Notes under the pieces: generated by a model
Database searches by the model: none
Seen by the model: only the letters and a program-made list of their open reading frames with translations
Told to the model about the DNA's origin: nothing
Program-made: the position numbers and the translations under genes
In this document: in pieces, positions 1 through 10,007 of the stretch
Position numbering within the stretch: position 1 is the first letter of the stretch
Layout of the letters: each line of letters opens with the position of its first letter
Assembly (NCBI GenBank): GCA_964036045.1
Contig: OZ038379.1
Span: 184,064,897-184,128,896, forward strand
From: Eutreptiella sp. 'Long Island Sound 2002'
Taxonomy: Eukaryota > Euglenozoa > Euglenophyceae > Eutreptiales > Eutreptiaceae
Direction: 5' to 3'
DNA: 64,000 nucleotides

Positions 1-270
1 ACCTTCCCCCCCCCATGTCCACCCCCCCCCCAAAGGGACGACGGTTCCCCCCCACCCCGGGGGGAACCGTCACCAAGTGACGGTTCCCCCCCCTGGGGGG
101 GGGGGGGGGGGACCGTACACCACTCCCGACCAGCCAATTCTAGTATAACCCAACTAAAAAATTTCTTCAGCGCCTTCGGCGCCTGTGATTTCCTATTGAT
201 TTCTTATTGTTCATGGGCCAAGTGACGGTTCCCCCCCTGGGGGGGGGGATGGACACGGGGGGGGGAAGGT
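1..270. repeat. Foldback repeat with poly-C/poly-G arms
   Basis: The first ~77 bases and the reverse complement of 217-270 read almost the same: ACCTTCC, a C-run, TGTCCA, a second C-run, then the GGAACCGTCAC block. The block GACGGTTCCCC also recurs internally in both orientations. The spacer is AT-richer and holds a small GCGCC-TTC-GGCGC hairpin near 171-183. This looks like a non-autonomous foldback element. The left boundary may lie outside the window, so no target duplication can be called. Confidence 0.55.
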
Positions 271-344
271 ACCTTACCAAACCTTCACAATGACCTGAGG
301 GGGGGGGGGGGTTTGGAGGGCAGTCTTAAGGCTGATAGGCTGGT

Positions 345-488
345 GGGGGGATCAATGGTCGGTAATGATTGACTGAATGTCCCCGCCATAGACACTTTCA
401 GCCGGTAGTCCGATCAGTGCAACGAGATTCAGCAATGTGTCCCCTTCTTGGTTGGGTTGCTCCACTATAGTATGTACACTCAAACATG
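345..488. repeat. Dispersed repeat B, copy 1
   Basis: About 145 bp that recurs, diverged but clearly alignable, at 17645-17787 in the same orientation. Shared blocks include GATTGACTGAATG, CCCGCCATAGACA and GTGTCCCCTTCTTGGTTGG. It lies on the 3' side of the glycosyltransferase gene. The other copy is in the last intron of the receptor gene. No coding potential is evident. Confidence 0.6.
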
Positions 489-896
489 TACAGGTTGCTG
501 CGGCCGCACCGTGGTGCTTGAATTGCCCGTGAATCCTCTGCTGGTTGGGGGGCGCACGGCGGTGTCCTCGACGCCACAGCATGTCGGCCAGCCATGCCAT
601 ATGAAATGCACTCTCAGGGCCCTCGACTGCCCCTGGGTGGGCGGAAGCTCCTGACAACGACCGCCGCCCCCACGTGCCCCCATCCCGCCCGTATGCCCAC
701 TGCCCCACCCTGTGCCCCTGCCACGGCGCTGCAGCCCTGGAGCCTTGAACGTCCCCTGGGCCGGGAGAGGACCTCTGTACCCACCGGACCGGCTCCCGGC
801 GCCCCTCTGGCCCGCAGCAACGCCCCCACCCCCTGGCATCCGCTGGTGCCAGGGCCGTGCGCGCGCTGCCCATTATGCAGAGCGCCACTAGGGCGG

Positions 897-1300
897 GAAG
901 AAAATTGCTCTGCGGGGGGGGGGGGGGGTGACACGGAAGCCCATTTTCCCAACCCCCCCCCCTCCTTGGCCGCCGTGACGGGAGGGGGGGTTCAGGGCGG
1001 GGGTGCCCGACCTGCCGTGCCGGGGGGGGGGGGGGTCAACCCAACATCTATGGCTCAAAATGATACCCACGTCGCGCTGATCATTTTGACTACTCAAATG
1101 TGGGGGGGGGGGGGGGGGGGAATATTGGTGGAAAAAACTTTTTCGGGCCAAAATTTTGTGTTCCTGCGCCTTCGGTGCCAACATCCATTCTTACACAAAA
1201 CAAAGGGCCCGACACGGAACCCCATTTCTCCAACCCCCCCTCCCTCCTTCGGCGGGCGTCCATGTCAACCCCCCCCCCCCGCCGGCAGAGCAATTTTCAG
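897..1300. repeat. Foldback element with poly-G termini
   Basis: The left end (GAAAATTGCTCTGC followed by a G-run, 897-928) is the inverted complement of the right end (a C-run followed by GCAGAGCAATTTTC, 1271-1300). Inside are two direct copies of a GACACGG...CCCATTT...CCAACCCCC block (929-968 and 1209-1250) and a 10-bp hairpin, TCAAAATGAT/ATCATTTTGA (1054-1096). It sits downstream of the last recognised glycosyltransferase exon, probably within the gene. Related G-run and 'GGCACCGAAGGCGC' sequence occurs near 15655-15740. Confidence 0.5.
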
Positions 1301-1572
1301 GTCGCCTAGGGCCGCACGTCCATCCCGGGTCGGTGAGCAGGGCCCGGGAGCCCAGATTCTCAACCCCTTTTGCATGGCTCCGAGCGGCACCCGTGAACGC
1401 TGGACCGTACAATGCTCTCAATCGATTTACCGTGGGCCCGCAAGGCGGTCCTTGATACGAGTCCTCACCGTCACATCCCTGCGTGTGTGCCCGCGTGGCG
1501 CATGCCTCCGGGGCACAATGCCCCGAAGCCAGCGGTTGTCTGCCGCTCCCCCACCACCACCACCCAGCGCAC

Positions 1573-4477
1573 TGCCAGGAGGGTACCAGTGTTGAACTGC
1601 TGCTCGCCCTCCGGGCCCAACTCCATCTTCGCCAAATAACCGCCGTCCCACTGCGGCTCAGGCACGGCCAAGAAATCGTACCACTGGAGGAGGTCGAACA
1701 CGGCCCAGGGCAGCGGCTGCACCACCAGCGTGTCCATGTCGAGGTACAGCGTGCGGGTCCAGGGCGACAGGTGCAGATACAGTGCCTGGGCAGACGGGCA
1801 GGCAGGGCACAGCCAGACCCGAGCCACAGCAGAGGGATGGTGTTGTGTGGGCCAGAGGCACGTGGATTGGGTCTGCCATACATGTCAGGGGCCGGGTGAA
1901 CACCCTCGACGGCACGCGTGACGTTGTGGTAGCAGGACAGACCTGACGTTCGTGCGCAGTAAACCACACGTCGGCACAAGCGGGAGCATTGTGCCCGCCA
2001 GACGTCGGCACACGCAGCACCACCCCCCATGCCAGACGCCGCACCCTGGGGCCGGGCGCCCTATCCCACAGCCACGGCAGCAGACGGGCCCACTGCGGGG
2101 GTTCAATGACGGTGAGGGGCACAAAAAAAAAACACAATTGCGCTGCTCATCCGCCAGACCCTGGCACACGCAAGCCCACCCTCCCTCCGCACACCAACGT
2201 CAAGTCTCTTGTGGGACGTGGCGCTGTGGCCCTTAAGCACGCGGAGAAATGGTAGTGCTCAGTGCTGCGCTCCCAAATTCACAGCGCCCCGGTAGACCCC
2301 CAGTGCACACGTCCCTGGCACACGATGCAGCAGCAATGCAAACGGAAGACGTCTGTATCAATGCGCATATCGCTGCACCTATCACTGCCCAGACTCAAGA
2401 CCACTGCCCGTGGGGGCGTTTTCGCACAGCGCGCGCACAGCGCGGGCACAGCGCCAATTATTACGGTGATTATCCAGGTAACAACCCTGAAAACCACGCA
2501 CCTGCGGAATCATGCACAATCAATTCAAAACTCAAAAATTCAAACATCTGATGCTTGCCATGGGTCCCAGGGACCTAAATTCTGCCCCCTATAGCCCCGT
2601 CCACTGGAGCAGCCATTCAATGACGTCCTTTCAACCTTCTGAACGTACCGAACTCCCGGTGGTGGAGAACAGCCAACTTTTCGCACAGCGCGCGCACAGC
2701 GCACGGTACGCCCCCTATCACTGCCCGGACTCAAGACCACTGCCCGTGTCGCAGCGCATTCCAATGCGTCATACACGGCCCATACTTTACTCGCAACAGC
2801 ACGAGGCCTGTCAATGTGAATGACTTTGCTGAACAGGGCTGTGATGTTCTCGTCCCAGAGCACGTCCGTTATGAGGGCGACGTTGGTGATGTTCGGGCAC
2901 TGCTCCCGCAAAGTCTGCACCCCCGCAAACTGCTTCATGGACTGGAAATGCGCCGTCGCCTTCTGCCTACAGAGCCCAGGGCAGGGCCTCGCTCAACGAA
3001 CTGCAATGGCGCGTCGTGACAAGTGCTGACACACAAAAGTGCAACGCAATGCAGGGGTGGGGGGGTATCGCGGTCTAGGGGGGGGGGGGGGGTTGCGGTC
3101 TGGGGGGGTCAAGTCCAATTGCGAAAAATTGCGGGGAAAATGCGGGAAACTTGTGGAACATTGCGGGAAAATTGCGATACCGCAGGGCACTGAACGCAGC
3201 AACTCGGAATGGTGGCCCTGGACCACACCAGCAGGCACGTAAGATGGGCAAGTCAGAAAAATTGCGGGAAAATTGCGGAAAATTGCGGCAAATTGCGGGA
3301 GACTGCGGACCTCAACCCCCCGCCCCCCATACGCAATGCAAATTGCAACCGCCGCAACATGCAACTCCACGAACTCTGTGGGATTCAACTTCATATGCCA
3401 ATATGTCATTCACCAAAAGGTGGACATAAAACGGCCAAGGCTGAGTTCCTGGTCATGACTACTTTGCACATGCTGCTTTGCTGCTTGCTTGTAGAAACCA
3501 TTGTCCCACCTGGGGGAGTTCTCCACCGTGCGTATAGGCAAAGACCTGAATAGTGGTGGCTGGGTATGGGCGTTGCAAACTGAGGGGATGTGTTCCAAAA
3601 ACTATCAAAAATCATCAAAAAGGCGTATTTCGACCGTACAGTGCCAATGCAGAGGGCGCAGTGCACGCACAGTGGGGGAGCTATGAGTTCCATGCGCCGA
3701 AGTACCCGGAGACGCATGCAGAGCAATTTCTGACTTGCGTGCGAGGCTAGCAGTGTGCACAGGCGGTGGTGTAACATGTTGAGTGTACAATGCATAGGAA
3801 TAGAGCGCAAAGTGCATGTCTGCAGAGTGTATGGTGAGTGCACTGTGTACATTGTGCAGTGAGTGCACAACGTGCAGGCTGTGCAGTGCAATGTGCACAC
3901 GGCACGGCGCGTGGCTTGCACGTGCTGTGAAGAGTGCAAAGTCAACGTCAGAGTCAAGAGTACAAGCTGCACACTGTGCAGCAGAGCGTGAAAGCCTTCC
4001 CACCGGTCCTAATACTCCGTCCTGGTGAGGGCAGGGCACAACGCGCGTGGGCCCTGTCTGCTGATGTGCACAGTGCCCGCATTCCAAGGGATTGAAAACC
4101 GGTGTGAAAAGTGGGGCTTTGTCCCGACCAGTCCAACGAAGTGCAGCAAAAGAGTGCGAAATCCCTGTCACCCAAAATAATGGACAATTGATGCGCAACA
4201 ATATTTTGGAATCCTCCTAATGATCAGGCACGGGACCACATCACCACCAAATCCTCGGCAACACCGACGGCGCCGCTACCACATACCGCGTGGCTCTGTT
4301 GTGGGCAATGTGCCGGTTACGGAAACCAAACAGGGAGTCCAACATGATGTACGTCACCCCGCAGGAGTCGGGCGAATGCTCGCAGGCCCAAACATCAGCG
4401 ACACCGCACATACTGGCCACAGAGTGGCCCAAACCAAAGAGGAGGCACATGAGGGCCCCCCAAGCGGCCCATGGCAT
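1573..4477 (-). CDS. Glycosyltransferase (GT-A fold, DxD type), partial gene model
   Basis: Three minus-strand exons fit a nucleotide-sugar glycosyltransferase. Exon 1 begins at ATG 4477 with a hydrophobic signal peptide or anchor (MPWAAWGALMCLLFGLGHSV), then a Cys-rich stretch ending in GVTYIMLDS. Exon 2 (~2966-2777) encodes a segment like 'SxxxLR...NITxxLITD', typical of the region before the active site. Exon 3 (1785-1573) follows a good pyrimidine tract plus CAG. It carries LYLDMDTLVVQPL, the DxD that binds the metal and nucleotide-sugar, and FNTG, the usual downstream motif. The junction of exons 2 and 3 works in phase 0 (GCC|GTGTATG to CAG|GCACTG). The exon 1-2 junction did not resolve cleanly, so a small exon may be missing. 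The C-terminal exons below 1573 were not identified. The product would act in the ER or Golgi lumen or at the cell surface. Donor and acceptor sugars cannot be read from sequence. Confidence 0.6.
2413..2715. mobile_element. MITE copy 1 (GGGGGC...GCCCCC ends)
   Basis: About 300 bp matching 18082-18363 at high identity in the same orientation. It starts GGGGCGTTTTCGCACAGCGC and ends ACGGTACGCCCCC, and has no ORF of its own. It sits in the intron between glycosyltransferase exons 2 and 3. It is flanked on each side by a 33-bp direct repeat (2380-2412 and 2716-2748) with one mismatch, far longer than a normal target duplication. The other copy has a simple TTA duplication. Confidence 0.65.
3110..3310. 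repeat. ATTGCGG-rich degenerate tandem repeat
   Basis: Contains repeated AAAATTGCGGG-like units. The 3' part (3235-3310), beginning GTAAGATGGGCAAGTCAGAAA and ending GCGGACCTCAA, is duplicated at 14136-14215. It lies in the first glycosyltransferase intron. Confidence 0.5.
3740..3990. repeat. TGCA/GTGCA-rich low-complexity tract
   Basis: Dense degenerate repeats of GTGCA, TGCACA and TGTGCAGTG. The same style of sequence occurs at 35525-35695, 36180-36545 and 37715-37940. The minus strand reads as Cys/His-rich ORFs that are artefacts of the repeat. It occupies intron 1 of the glycosyltransferase. Confidence 0.5.
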
Positions 4478-4805
4478 GTGCCACCGTGAGCCTGTACAGG
4501 GCAGCAATCGAGCTGTACAGGGGTAGTGGGCCTTGGACAAGACCAGAGTTGAGGAGGATCGCAGGGCGATGGCCTGGTGGGCCCGGTTTAGTTGATGGGC
4601 CTATCTTGCAGCTGGCTATTCTGCGATTGAGAGGGGCAGTGGTGTGGCTGTAGGGAGGGCTGTGTTCCATATCCAGGGCCTACCTACGGTCCTCACCCAT
4701 GTCTAAGGTCCGGAAGATCGAAGTACCATGGAGGCACTGGCTTAGTCAAGCCGTACAATCAAGCCATTGGTCTCATGGTACATGTGGTGCAACTCTCTAA
4801 TTCAG
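4478..4805. other. Upstream of the glycosyltransferase, nothing recognised
   Basis: About 330 bp 5' of the glycosyltransferase start. No exon, RNA gene or clear promoter motif was recognised. A direct doublet of CTGTACAGGG occurs near 4491-4521. Confidence 0.3.
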
Positions 4806-5085
4806 TTCTGAGAAAGCGGCGTGGTTGGTTGGGTGTGCGTGGTCGGTGCATTCCTAAGAGGGTTTGGATGCACAATCTTTCTCCACACACTTGCCTCGCC
4901 TCACCGAGCCAAGCCAAGCCAAGGCATGGCTGGCGTGGCACGGCATGGTTTGGTGAGGCGTGCATTCTGCTTTTCAACCATGATGTCACATTGGAAGCCA
5001 CCTTCTCCAAATTGGTACGGAAACAATGCTTCAAATTGGTGTGCACGTGCGTCTTGGCCAAAGAGGAAAGGGTCTGGTTCAGTTT
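4806..5085. repeat. Dispersed repeat D, copy 1
   Basis: Holds the block order TTTGGATGCA, CTCCACA, GCCAAGGCATGGC, CATGGTTTGG, TTCTCCAAATTGGTA, CAATGCTTCAAAT, GTGTGCACGTG, CTTGGCCA. Variants of the same order occur at 7655-7925 and 7926-8345, with a truncated one at 5140-5345. ATGGC pentanucleotide expansions are common inside. No protein is indicated. Confidence 0.55.
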
Positions 5086-5093
5086 TGAGAGAC

Positions 5094-5094
5094 A

Positions 5095-5137
<43 letters not shown>
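5094..5137. repeat. (GA)n microsatellite
   Basis: A nearly pure GAGAGA run of about 44 bp between the two adjoining dispersed-repeat segments. Confidence 0.9.
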
Positions 5138-5139
<2 letters not shown>

Positions 5140-5140
<1 letters not shown>

Positions 5141-5345
5141 TGTTTGGATGTGTACCTTTGGTGAACGCATGTTTGAGAGGGTTTGGATGCCTTACGCCCA
5201 AAAAAAAAAAAAGCGACTTACGCTTGACACATTTGGATGCAGCATCCCTTTCCGCCAACGTGTGCACTCGCTCACCTCATCTCACTAGTCTAAGCCAATG
5301 CATGGCATTGGCATGGTATGGCATGGCATGGTTTGGTGTGGTGTG
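5140..5345. repeat. Dispersed repeat D, truncated copy
   Basis: Repeats the TTTGAGAGGGTTTGGATGC and GCATGG...CATGGTTTGGTGTGG blocks of the neighbouring repeat D copy but lacks the TTCTCCAAATTGG part. Confidence 0.4.
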
Positions 5346-5940
5346 TGTTGTGGTTACTTTTTTTTTCTAGCTCCGAACACTCAAGGTGTCAAGGTGTATT
5401 CGGGAAAGCACCAGAAAGCAGAAGACGGACCTCAGGCCGTGGCAACGCAAAGTCATAACATGTGTTGACCCTTCATATAGTCCTGCAGTCAATCTGCACC
5501 CAATGGGCAGTCATTCATTAGATATGTGTGGTGGGTGCAGGTGCAATGAGTGGTGTGTGGTGTGGTAAGATGTCATGGGTTGTGTGGGCAGCAACAAGAA
5601 GAGTTACCCCCTGTCCTTCATACGGCGGTGTAGTGTCGGGTGTGTCTTCAATGGTACATAGAGTACAGACTGTAGGCCAGATACTGGTGAGGGTGGGGGG
5701 AGCGGACCCGGAACCACAAAATGGAGTCCACCCTTGCAAACGCCGGGTCATAGGGACGGCTGCACAAAGGCAGCAAGGGACATTCCAAATGCTTCGGTGG
5801 TAGTTCTATTGCCTTCGGCAGTGCACCTCCAAGAGAGGCTCACAGTCAGCCAATCAGTCAGTTAGTCAAGCCAGCAGTCAGTCAAACTTTTTTTTCAGTG
5901 GCAGACTCACCTTTGAGCAGTGGGGAAAATTCTTACCGTA
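5346..5940. other. Unassigned, no supported gene
   Basis: Mixed sequence between repeat D and the tRNA-like inverted pair. It holds a short (CAGT)-type repeat near 5845-5885 (repeats of CAGTCAGTCA type). I see no convincing exon on either strand. Confidence 0.3.
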
Positions 5941-5943
5941 GAA

Positions 5944-6105
5944 CAAGCAATGGTCGAGTGGTAAGGTAGCCGACCGCGGACATGTAGGTCGGCGGTTCGA
6001 ACCGTGGTCAGCTGACCACGACAGACCTTCAGCCAGCCGGGAATCGGACCGCCGACCTCCAAGTCCGCGGTCCACTGCATTACCATTCGACCACTGCTTG
6101 CTCTG
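5944..6105. repeat. Inverted pair of tRNA-like units (A box and B box)
   Basis: Two ~75-bp arms face each other. The plus arm has TGGTCGAGTGGTAAGG (A-box-like, 5951-5966) and GGTTCGAACC (B-box-like, 5994-6003), spaced as in a tRNA gene. The minus arm has TGGTCGAATGGTAATGC (from 6093) and GGTCCGATTCC (from 6051). Neither arm folds into a full cloverleaf alone: the outer 'acceptor' bases (GCAAGCA/TGCTTGC) pair between the arms rather than within one. A palindrome, GTGGTCAGCTGACCAC, lies at 6004-6019. It may be a decayed tRNA pair or a tRNA-derived SINE. A functional tRNA is doubtful. Confidence 0.45.
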
Positions 6106-7640
6106 ATAGCTGTTTTTCTCCCCACTACTTGAATCCTTTTGAGCACAAACTTTTGACCCCCCAACAGCCCCCCCCTCAAAAAAGTGATGGCCGAATCACG
6201 AGGTTTTCCAGCTACTCCAGCCCCTCAAGCTGGGATTGACGCCACTCATAGTTCTCAGGTGCATTCATTGTACATGTTGGTCCCGGTATTGAAGAGGGGT
6301 TCGGCTTGCAATGCTGGCACTCATTGGCTCATGGCCAACTTGGTGACTATAATGTATGCTGCTGCAGCCATACGCCATTGTGCCATGCCCTAGACTTCAA
6401 GTGGGCCTATGGTATAGGTAGGCATAGGTATAGGTAGGCCATACCCTAGCTACGGTCCCAGATGGTGCGCTTGATCCGACTGGCGACAGTCCCACAGTGG
6501 GACGGTGGGACTACCTCGCACTCACCATTGGTGAGGGGGTCGCCGTGTATCATGCACCACATGGCACTCGCCAAGACCAGGGCAATTGCTGCTAGGCAGG
6601 CCCCTACCCCGCTACACTCGGGTGGTTGTCACCCTGTTGCTCACCAGCACGGCTGGCCTCATTGCTGAGGTACTGGGACGGAGTTGGCCAAGACTTACGA
6701 TCTCATCTTGTGTGTCTATATGGTGGCAGCGGCGATGGCAGCGGACGCTAGTACCGTGGCGTCTCAAGGGGGTGTTGCCGCACGGTGCGCGCACGGTGCG
6801 GCCCCTTTCCGGTGTTTCCGGGGATTTTACCCAGTGGAGAGGCCCACAACAAACCACTCTGGCGGGTGTCCCCAAATGCTTGTGGATGGTCGCCAAAGGC
6901 CTTTGGGTGATATCTGGTGTTTCTTTCTGCCTTGCGGGGCTTTTTTTGTTACTTCTTGGTGGGTCTAATGGTTTTCATATGTCCAAGTGTCCCTAATTCC
7001 GCCCTTGTTGGCCCTTGCTGGTACACCTAGAATTTTTCTTACTTTTCTTACTTTCTTACTTTGCCACCAACTTCATATTGGATCCGCAAAAAGTCCCCGG
7101 GCTGCGGTGAAGAACCCAACACAATTGCTGGGACTCGATCACCTGTACTTGCGCGATTGTAGAAGACATCCGTACCAGGGGTGACCCAGGACAAAGACAT
7201 GAATATCGAAACTTCGCACGGTGCGCGCACGGTGCGCACACGATGCGTGCAACTCCCTCCAAGGACCTCATAAATATGGTGCCCTTGGCCAATTGCATTA
7301 AGGAGGACGCCCACAATGCGTCGTGCAAGTTGGACATCCTCGGACATCTTGTTCGTGATCCGCCCAATGCACCTGCCTGCTCGCAAGCACGTACCATTAT
7401 CCGTATCGGATGGCATGTGTGTTGTTGTGCATGGTACACTTTGCTATGTGGAGCGGGAGAGCGGCCTCATGAGAGCGCTCATAGCCAGCACTACCTAAGC
7501 TCGGTGTGGCTGACTGGGCGGCGGCCCTTGAGGCGGGTACATGTGCGGCCCCTGAGCTGCAGTAGGGTGCCAACCCTCATGTGGACGCAGTAGCCAATAC
7601 TCCCCTACCTGTGGAACGGCATGTTGTACTCCTTCAGCAT
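6106..7640. other. Unassigned region with two G/C palindromic repeats
   Basis: A 22-bp block (CGCACGGTGCG written twice) occurs at ~6779-6800 and again at ~7215-7237, suggesting a ~450-bp repeat pair or element ends. On the minus strand about 6571-6443 reads as a short hydrophobic leader followed by a Cys-containing tail ending in a stop, a possible first exon. It is too short to claim. No other gene was recognised. Confidence 0.3.
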
Positions 7641-7654
7641 GATGCAGTATTGTT

Positions 7655-8345
7655 TCTCCACATGCACGCGTGGTTGCTCACCTTGCCTCCCCAACCCAAC
7701 CCAAGGCAAGGCATGAAGGCATGGCTAGCATGGCATGGCATACTTTGGTGCAGGATGTGTATTGGTTATCATCCGTGTTGTCAAATTGAAAGCCATTTTC
7801 TCCGAATTGGTATGAAACCAATGCTTCGAATTTCGTGTGCACGTGTGCCTTGGCCATGGAATGGAATGGAATGGAAGTGTAACATTGAAAAAGGGGGCAA
7901 TCTTCTGATTCAGTTTTAGGTGTACGGAAACAATGCTTCAAATCTGTGCATGTGTGCCTTGGCTAAGAGTGTGCCATTGAAAAAAAGGGGGCAACTATCC
8001 GATTTGGTCCTCGGAAAGAGAGGCGGGTTTGGATGGATGTGTGTGGTCAGTGCATGTCTGAGAGGGTTCAACATCTATGCAACATTTATCTCCACATATG
8101 CGCGTGCTTGCTCGCTACGCCCAGTCAATCCAAGGCTCAGCATGGCTAGCATGGCATAGCATGGTTTGGCATGGGGGCCTTTTTCTCCAAATTGGTTTGC
8201 AAGAAGCCAAGAAGCCAAGGCAATGCATGGCTGGCATGGCATGGCATGGCATGGTATGGCATGCGTTCTAATTTTAATTCATGGTGTCAAATTGGCAACA
8301 ATTTTCTCTAAATTCATGCACCAATCATCCTTCAAAAATGGTGTG
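7655..8345. repeat. Dispersed repeat D, two tandem diverged copies
   Basis: 7655-7925 and 7926-8345 both carry the block order seen at 4806-5085 (CTCACC...CCAAGGCA, ATGGCATGGC, TTTTCTCC.AATTGGTA, CAATGCTTC.AAT, GTGTGC, CCTTGGC). Strings of ATGGC and GGAAT expand locally. No coding. Confidence 0.5.
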
Positions 8346-8957
8346 CACCAATGGGCGTGTAATATGGGGGGGGGGGGGGGATCAACGGCTACTACCGTTG
8401 GTGCTTGTGTTGCCATTGTAGCTACCACTACTGCTACTATTCTTGCTACTGCAAGATGTTGTCACAGTGGAGGCTGTACTGGGTGTCACTGTGGGGATAA
8501 TGTTGTGGGGGCTTGAAATTGGCGTCTTGACGCCCTCTGCTGTTTTCTTTGGAGGGGCAGGGGGGGCACATTTGGGCCATTGCTGTAGCACGTTGAGCAG
8601 TAGACAGCACAAACAAGACGTGTTTGCTCAAAAGGGTGGGCAGTGAGCATGTGACCCTCAATGGCGTACACACACAACCCCTTGCATGTTTAAGCGGGGC
8701 ACAAAAAGCGGTGTGGCATGCAAAGCTTCATCTACTGTCCACATGAGCCGAAAGAGGACAACTGTTCGGGTAATGTGATGCACAGTGTGTTGCTTTCAGA
8801 ACTATCCACACGTGGACCATTGTCAAATTGGGATCCCATGACCCACATCTGCCGCACAAACCAATCCCGCTTATAGCAAATTAGTCCACCAGGAGAAAAG
8901 CCGTACCAAGAGGACATCCTATAAAGCAGGGCTCTTCTTTTTTTTTTTTGGTTCAGA
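8346..8957. other. Unassigned, G-run and trinucleotide-like tract
   Basis: Starts with a G-run (8366-8379), then a CTACTACCG/TGCTACTG-type degenerate trinucleotide stretch to ~8460. The minus strand reads as a Ser/Thr-rich peptide, a repeat artefact. No gene recognised. Confidence 0.3.
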
Positions 8958-8959
8958 CT

Positions 8960-9030
8960 AAGATGAGCTAGCGTAGCCTGCTCGCTTCACAGTACTCGAG
9001 ATAACCTCTCGGGATCAAGGTTCAGAGCTG
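8960..9030. repeat. Dispersed repeat C, copy 1
   Basis: Matches 14756-14830 in the same orientation through AAGATGAGC, TAGCCTGCTC, TACTCG.GAT, CTCTC and TCAAGGTTCAGAGCTGT. The conserved core contains a B-box-like GGTTCAGAG and a TAGCCTGC stretch. A short polymerase III unit is possible but not shown. A T-run lies at its 5' edge. Confidence 0.45.
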
Positions 9031-9570
9031 TTGAGTGCTAGAGCTGTTCAGTGCTACGATAATCCCACGAAGCAGGGCTCTTCATCCGATAAAGCAGGGC
9101 CCCCCCATCCGCACGTGCCCAGTTGCATCACGGAAGAAATTTTGTGTCAACTTGACGAGGTAGAATCTCTCCTTCAAACTTCCGCGTGCTCAACGGAGTT
9201 GAGTTTTAATGTTGGGCGGCGTCGTACGAAACGTCCCACGGCCCATCAAGAAAAACCAGTGTGGACCTTTGACCACCCTGCTATCGATATTGATGATGCG
9301 GAAGGATTGCACGGAAGTATTCGTGGGATTGTGATGCAAATTATTGCGTACATTTTCATGTCGAGGACTTCAAAGCACTCACACGCAGCACAGTGCTTAA
9401 AGCCAAATATGGACCATAATATACATGCTCACTTCACGGATGCCACGTCCGGACAGCAGTCAGTGCATCTACAGCTTGTAAGAAAGAGGCGCACGTCAGT
9501 CTGCCCAAAGGAACTCCGTGGGGTTGGAGGGCGCAGACACGCCAATAGACCAGACAGCACTCTGTGGTAA
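9031..9570 (+). CDS. Orphan ORF, 179 codons
   Basis: Open from ATG 9031 to the stop at 9568-9570. Residues ~35-110 have ordinary globular composition (acidic, then basic GRRRTKR, then a hydrophobic stretch MQIIAYIFM). No known domain was recognised. The start overlaps repeat C, and the coding-like part begins near 9120, so the true form may be an exon of a longer gene or a transposon fragment. No splice partners were identified. Confidence 0.25.
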   Translation: MSARAVQCYDNPTKQGSSSDKAGPPHPHVPSCITEEILCQLDEVESLLQTSACSTELSFNVGRRRTKRPTAHQEKPVWTFDHPAIDIDDAEGLHGSIRGIVMQIIAYIFMSRTSKHSHAAQCLKPNMDHNIHAHFTDATSGQQSVHLQLVRKRRTSVCPKELRGVGGRRHANRPDSTLW

Positions 9571-9837
9571 CGTTGTTGCACCCACTGCATCCGTACTGCG
9601 TACATATTCAGCAAAACCAGCCAGGCAAGAACTCCAACTCTGCAATGGCATGCATAATGGGCACATGTTCCAGTGACAGATGCTGCACTCACATATATCG
9701 GCTGATGAAGTCATTCTACAGAAGGAGACAACCTGCCTATAACATGGCACACATATGTATGGTAATACACTTCCATAGCCAAATTTCGGTGCAGGCAGTT
9801 GCCAACATAGAAAACTTTGCACAGCATGAACAACATT

Positions 9838-10007
9838 CCCTGTCACGACACGCACACACGCACACATGCACACACAAACACGCAAACGCACACACATACA
9901 CATTTGGTGAAGGGGATCAGAGAGCCAAACCGCGAAAGCGCACCGTCAGTGTGGGCGAAACACGCGGGCACGGCACGGAAACACACACACACACACACCC
10001 AACACAC
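9838..10007. repeat. CA-rich microsatellite tracts
   Basis: Interrupted CACACA/CGCACACA runs at ~9838-9905 and a purer (AC)n run at ~9980-10000, separated by ~75 bp of unique sequence. Confidence 0.8.

Noticed and set aside
594..1595. 333-codon plus-strand ORF
   Set aside because: Pro-rich low-complexity frame across a foldback element and antisense to a glycosyltransferase exon.
2540..2776. Continuation of the glycosyltransferase exon 2 frame past 2777
   Set aside because: The frame runs into the MITE and loses family resemblance. A donor at GCC|GTGTATG gives a phase-matched join to the DxD exon. GTAAAGT at 2792 was considered but breaks the frame.
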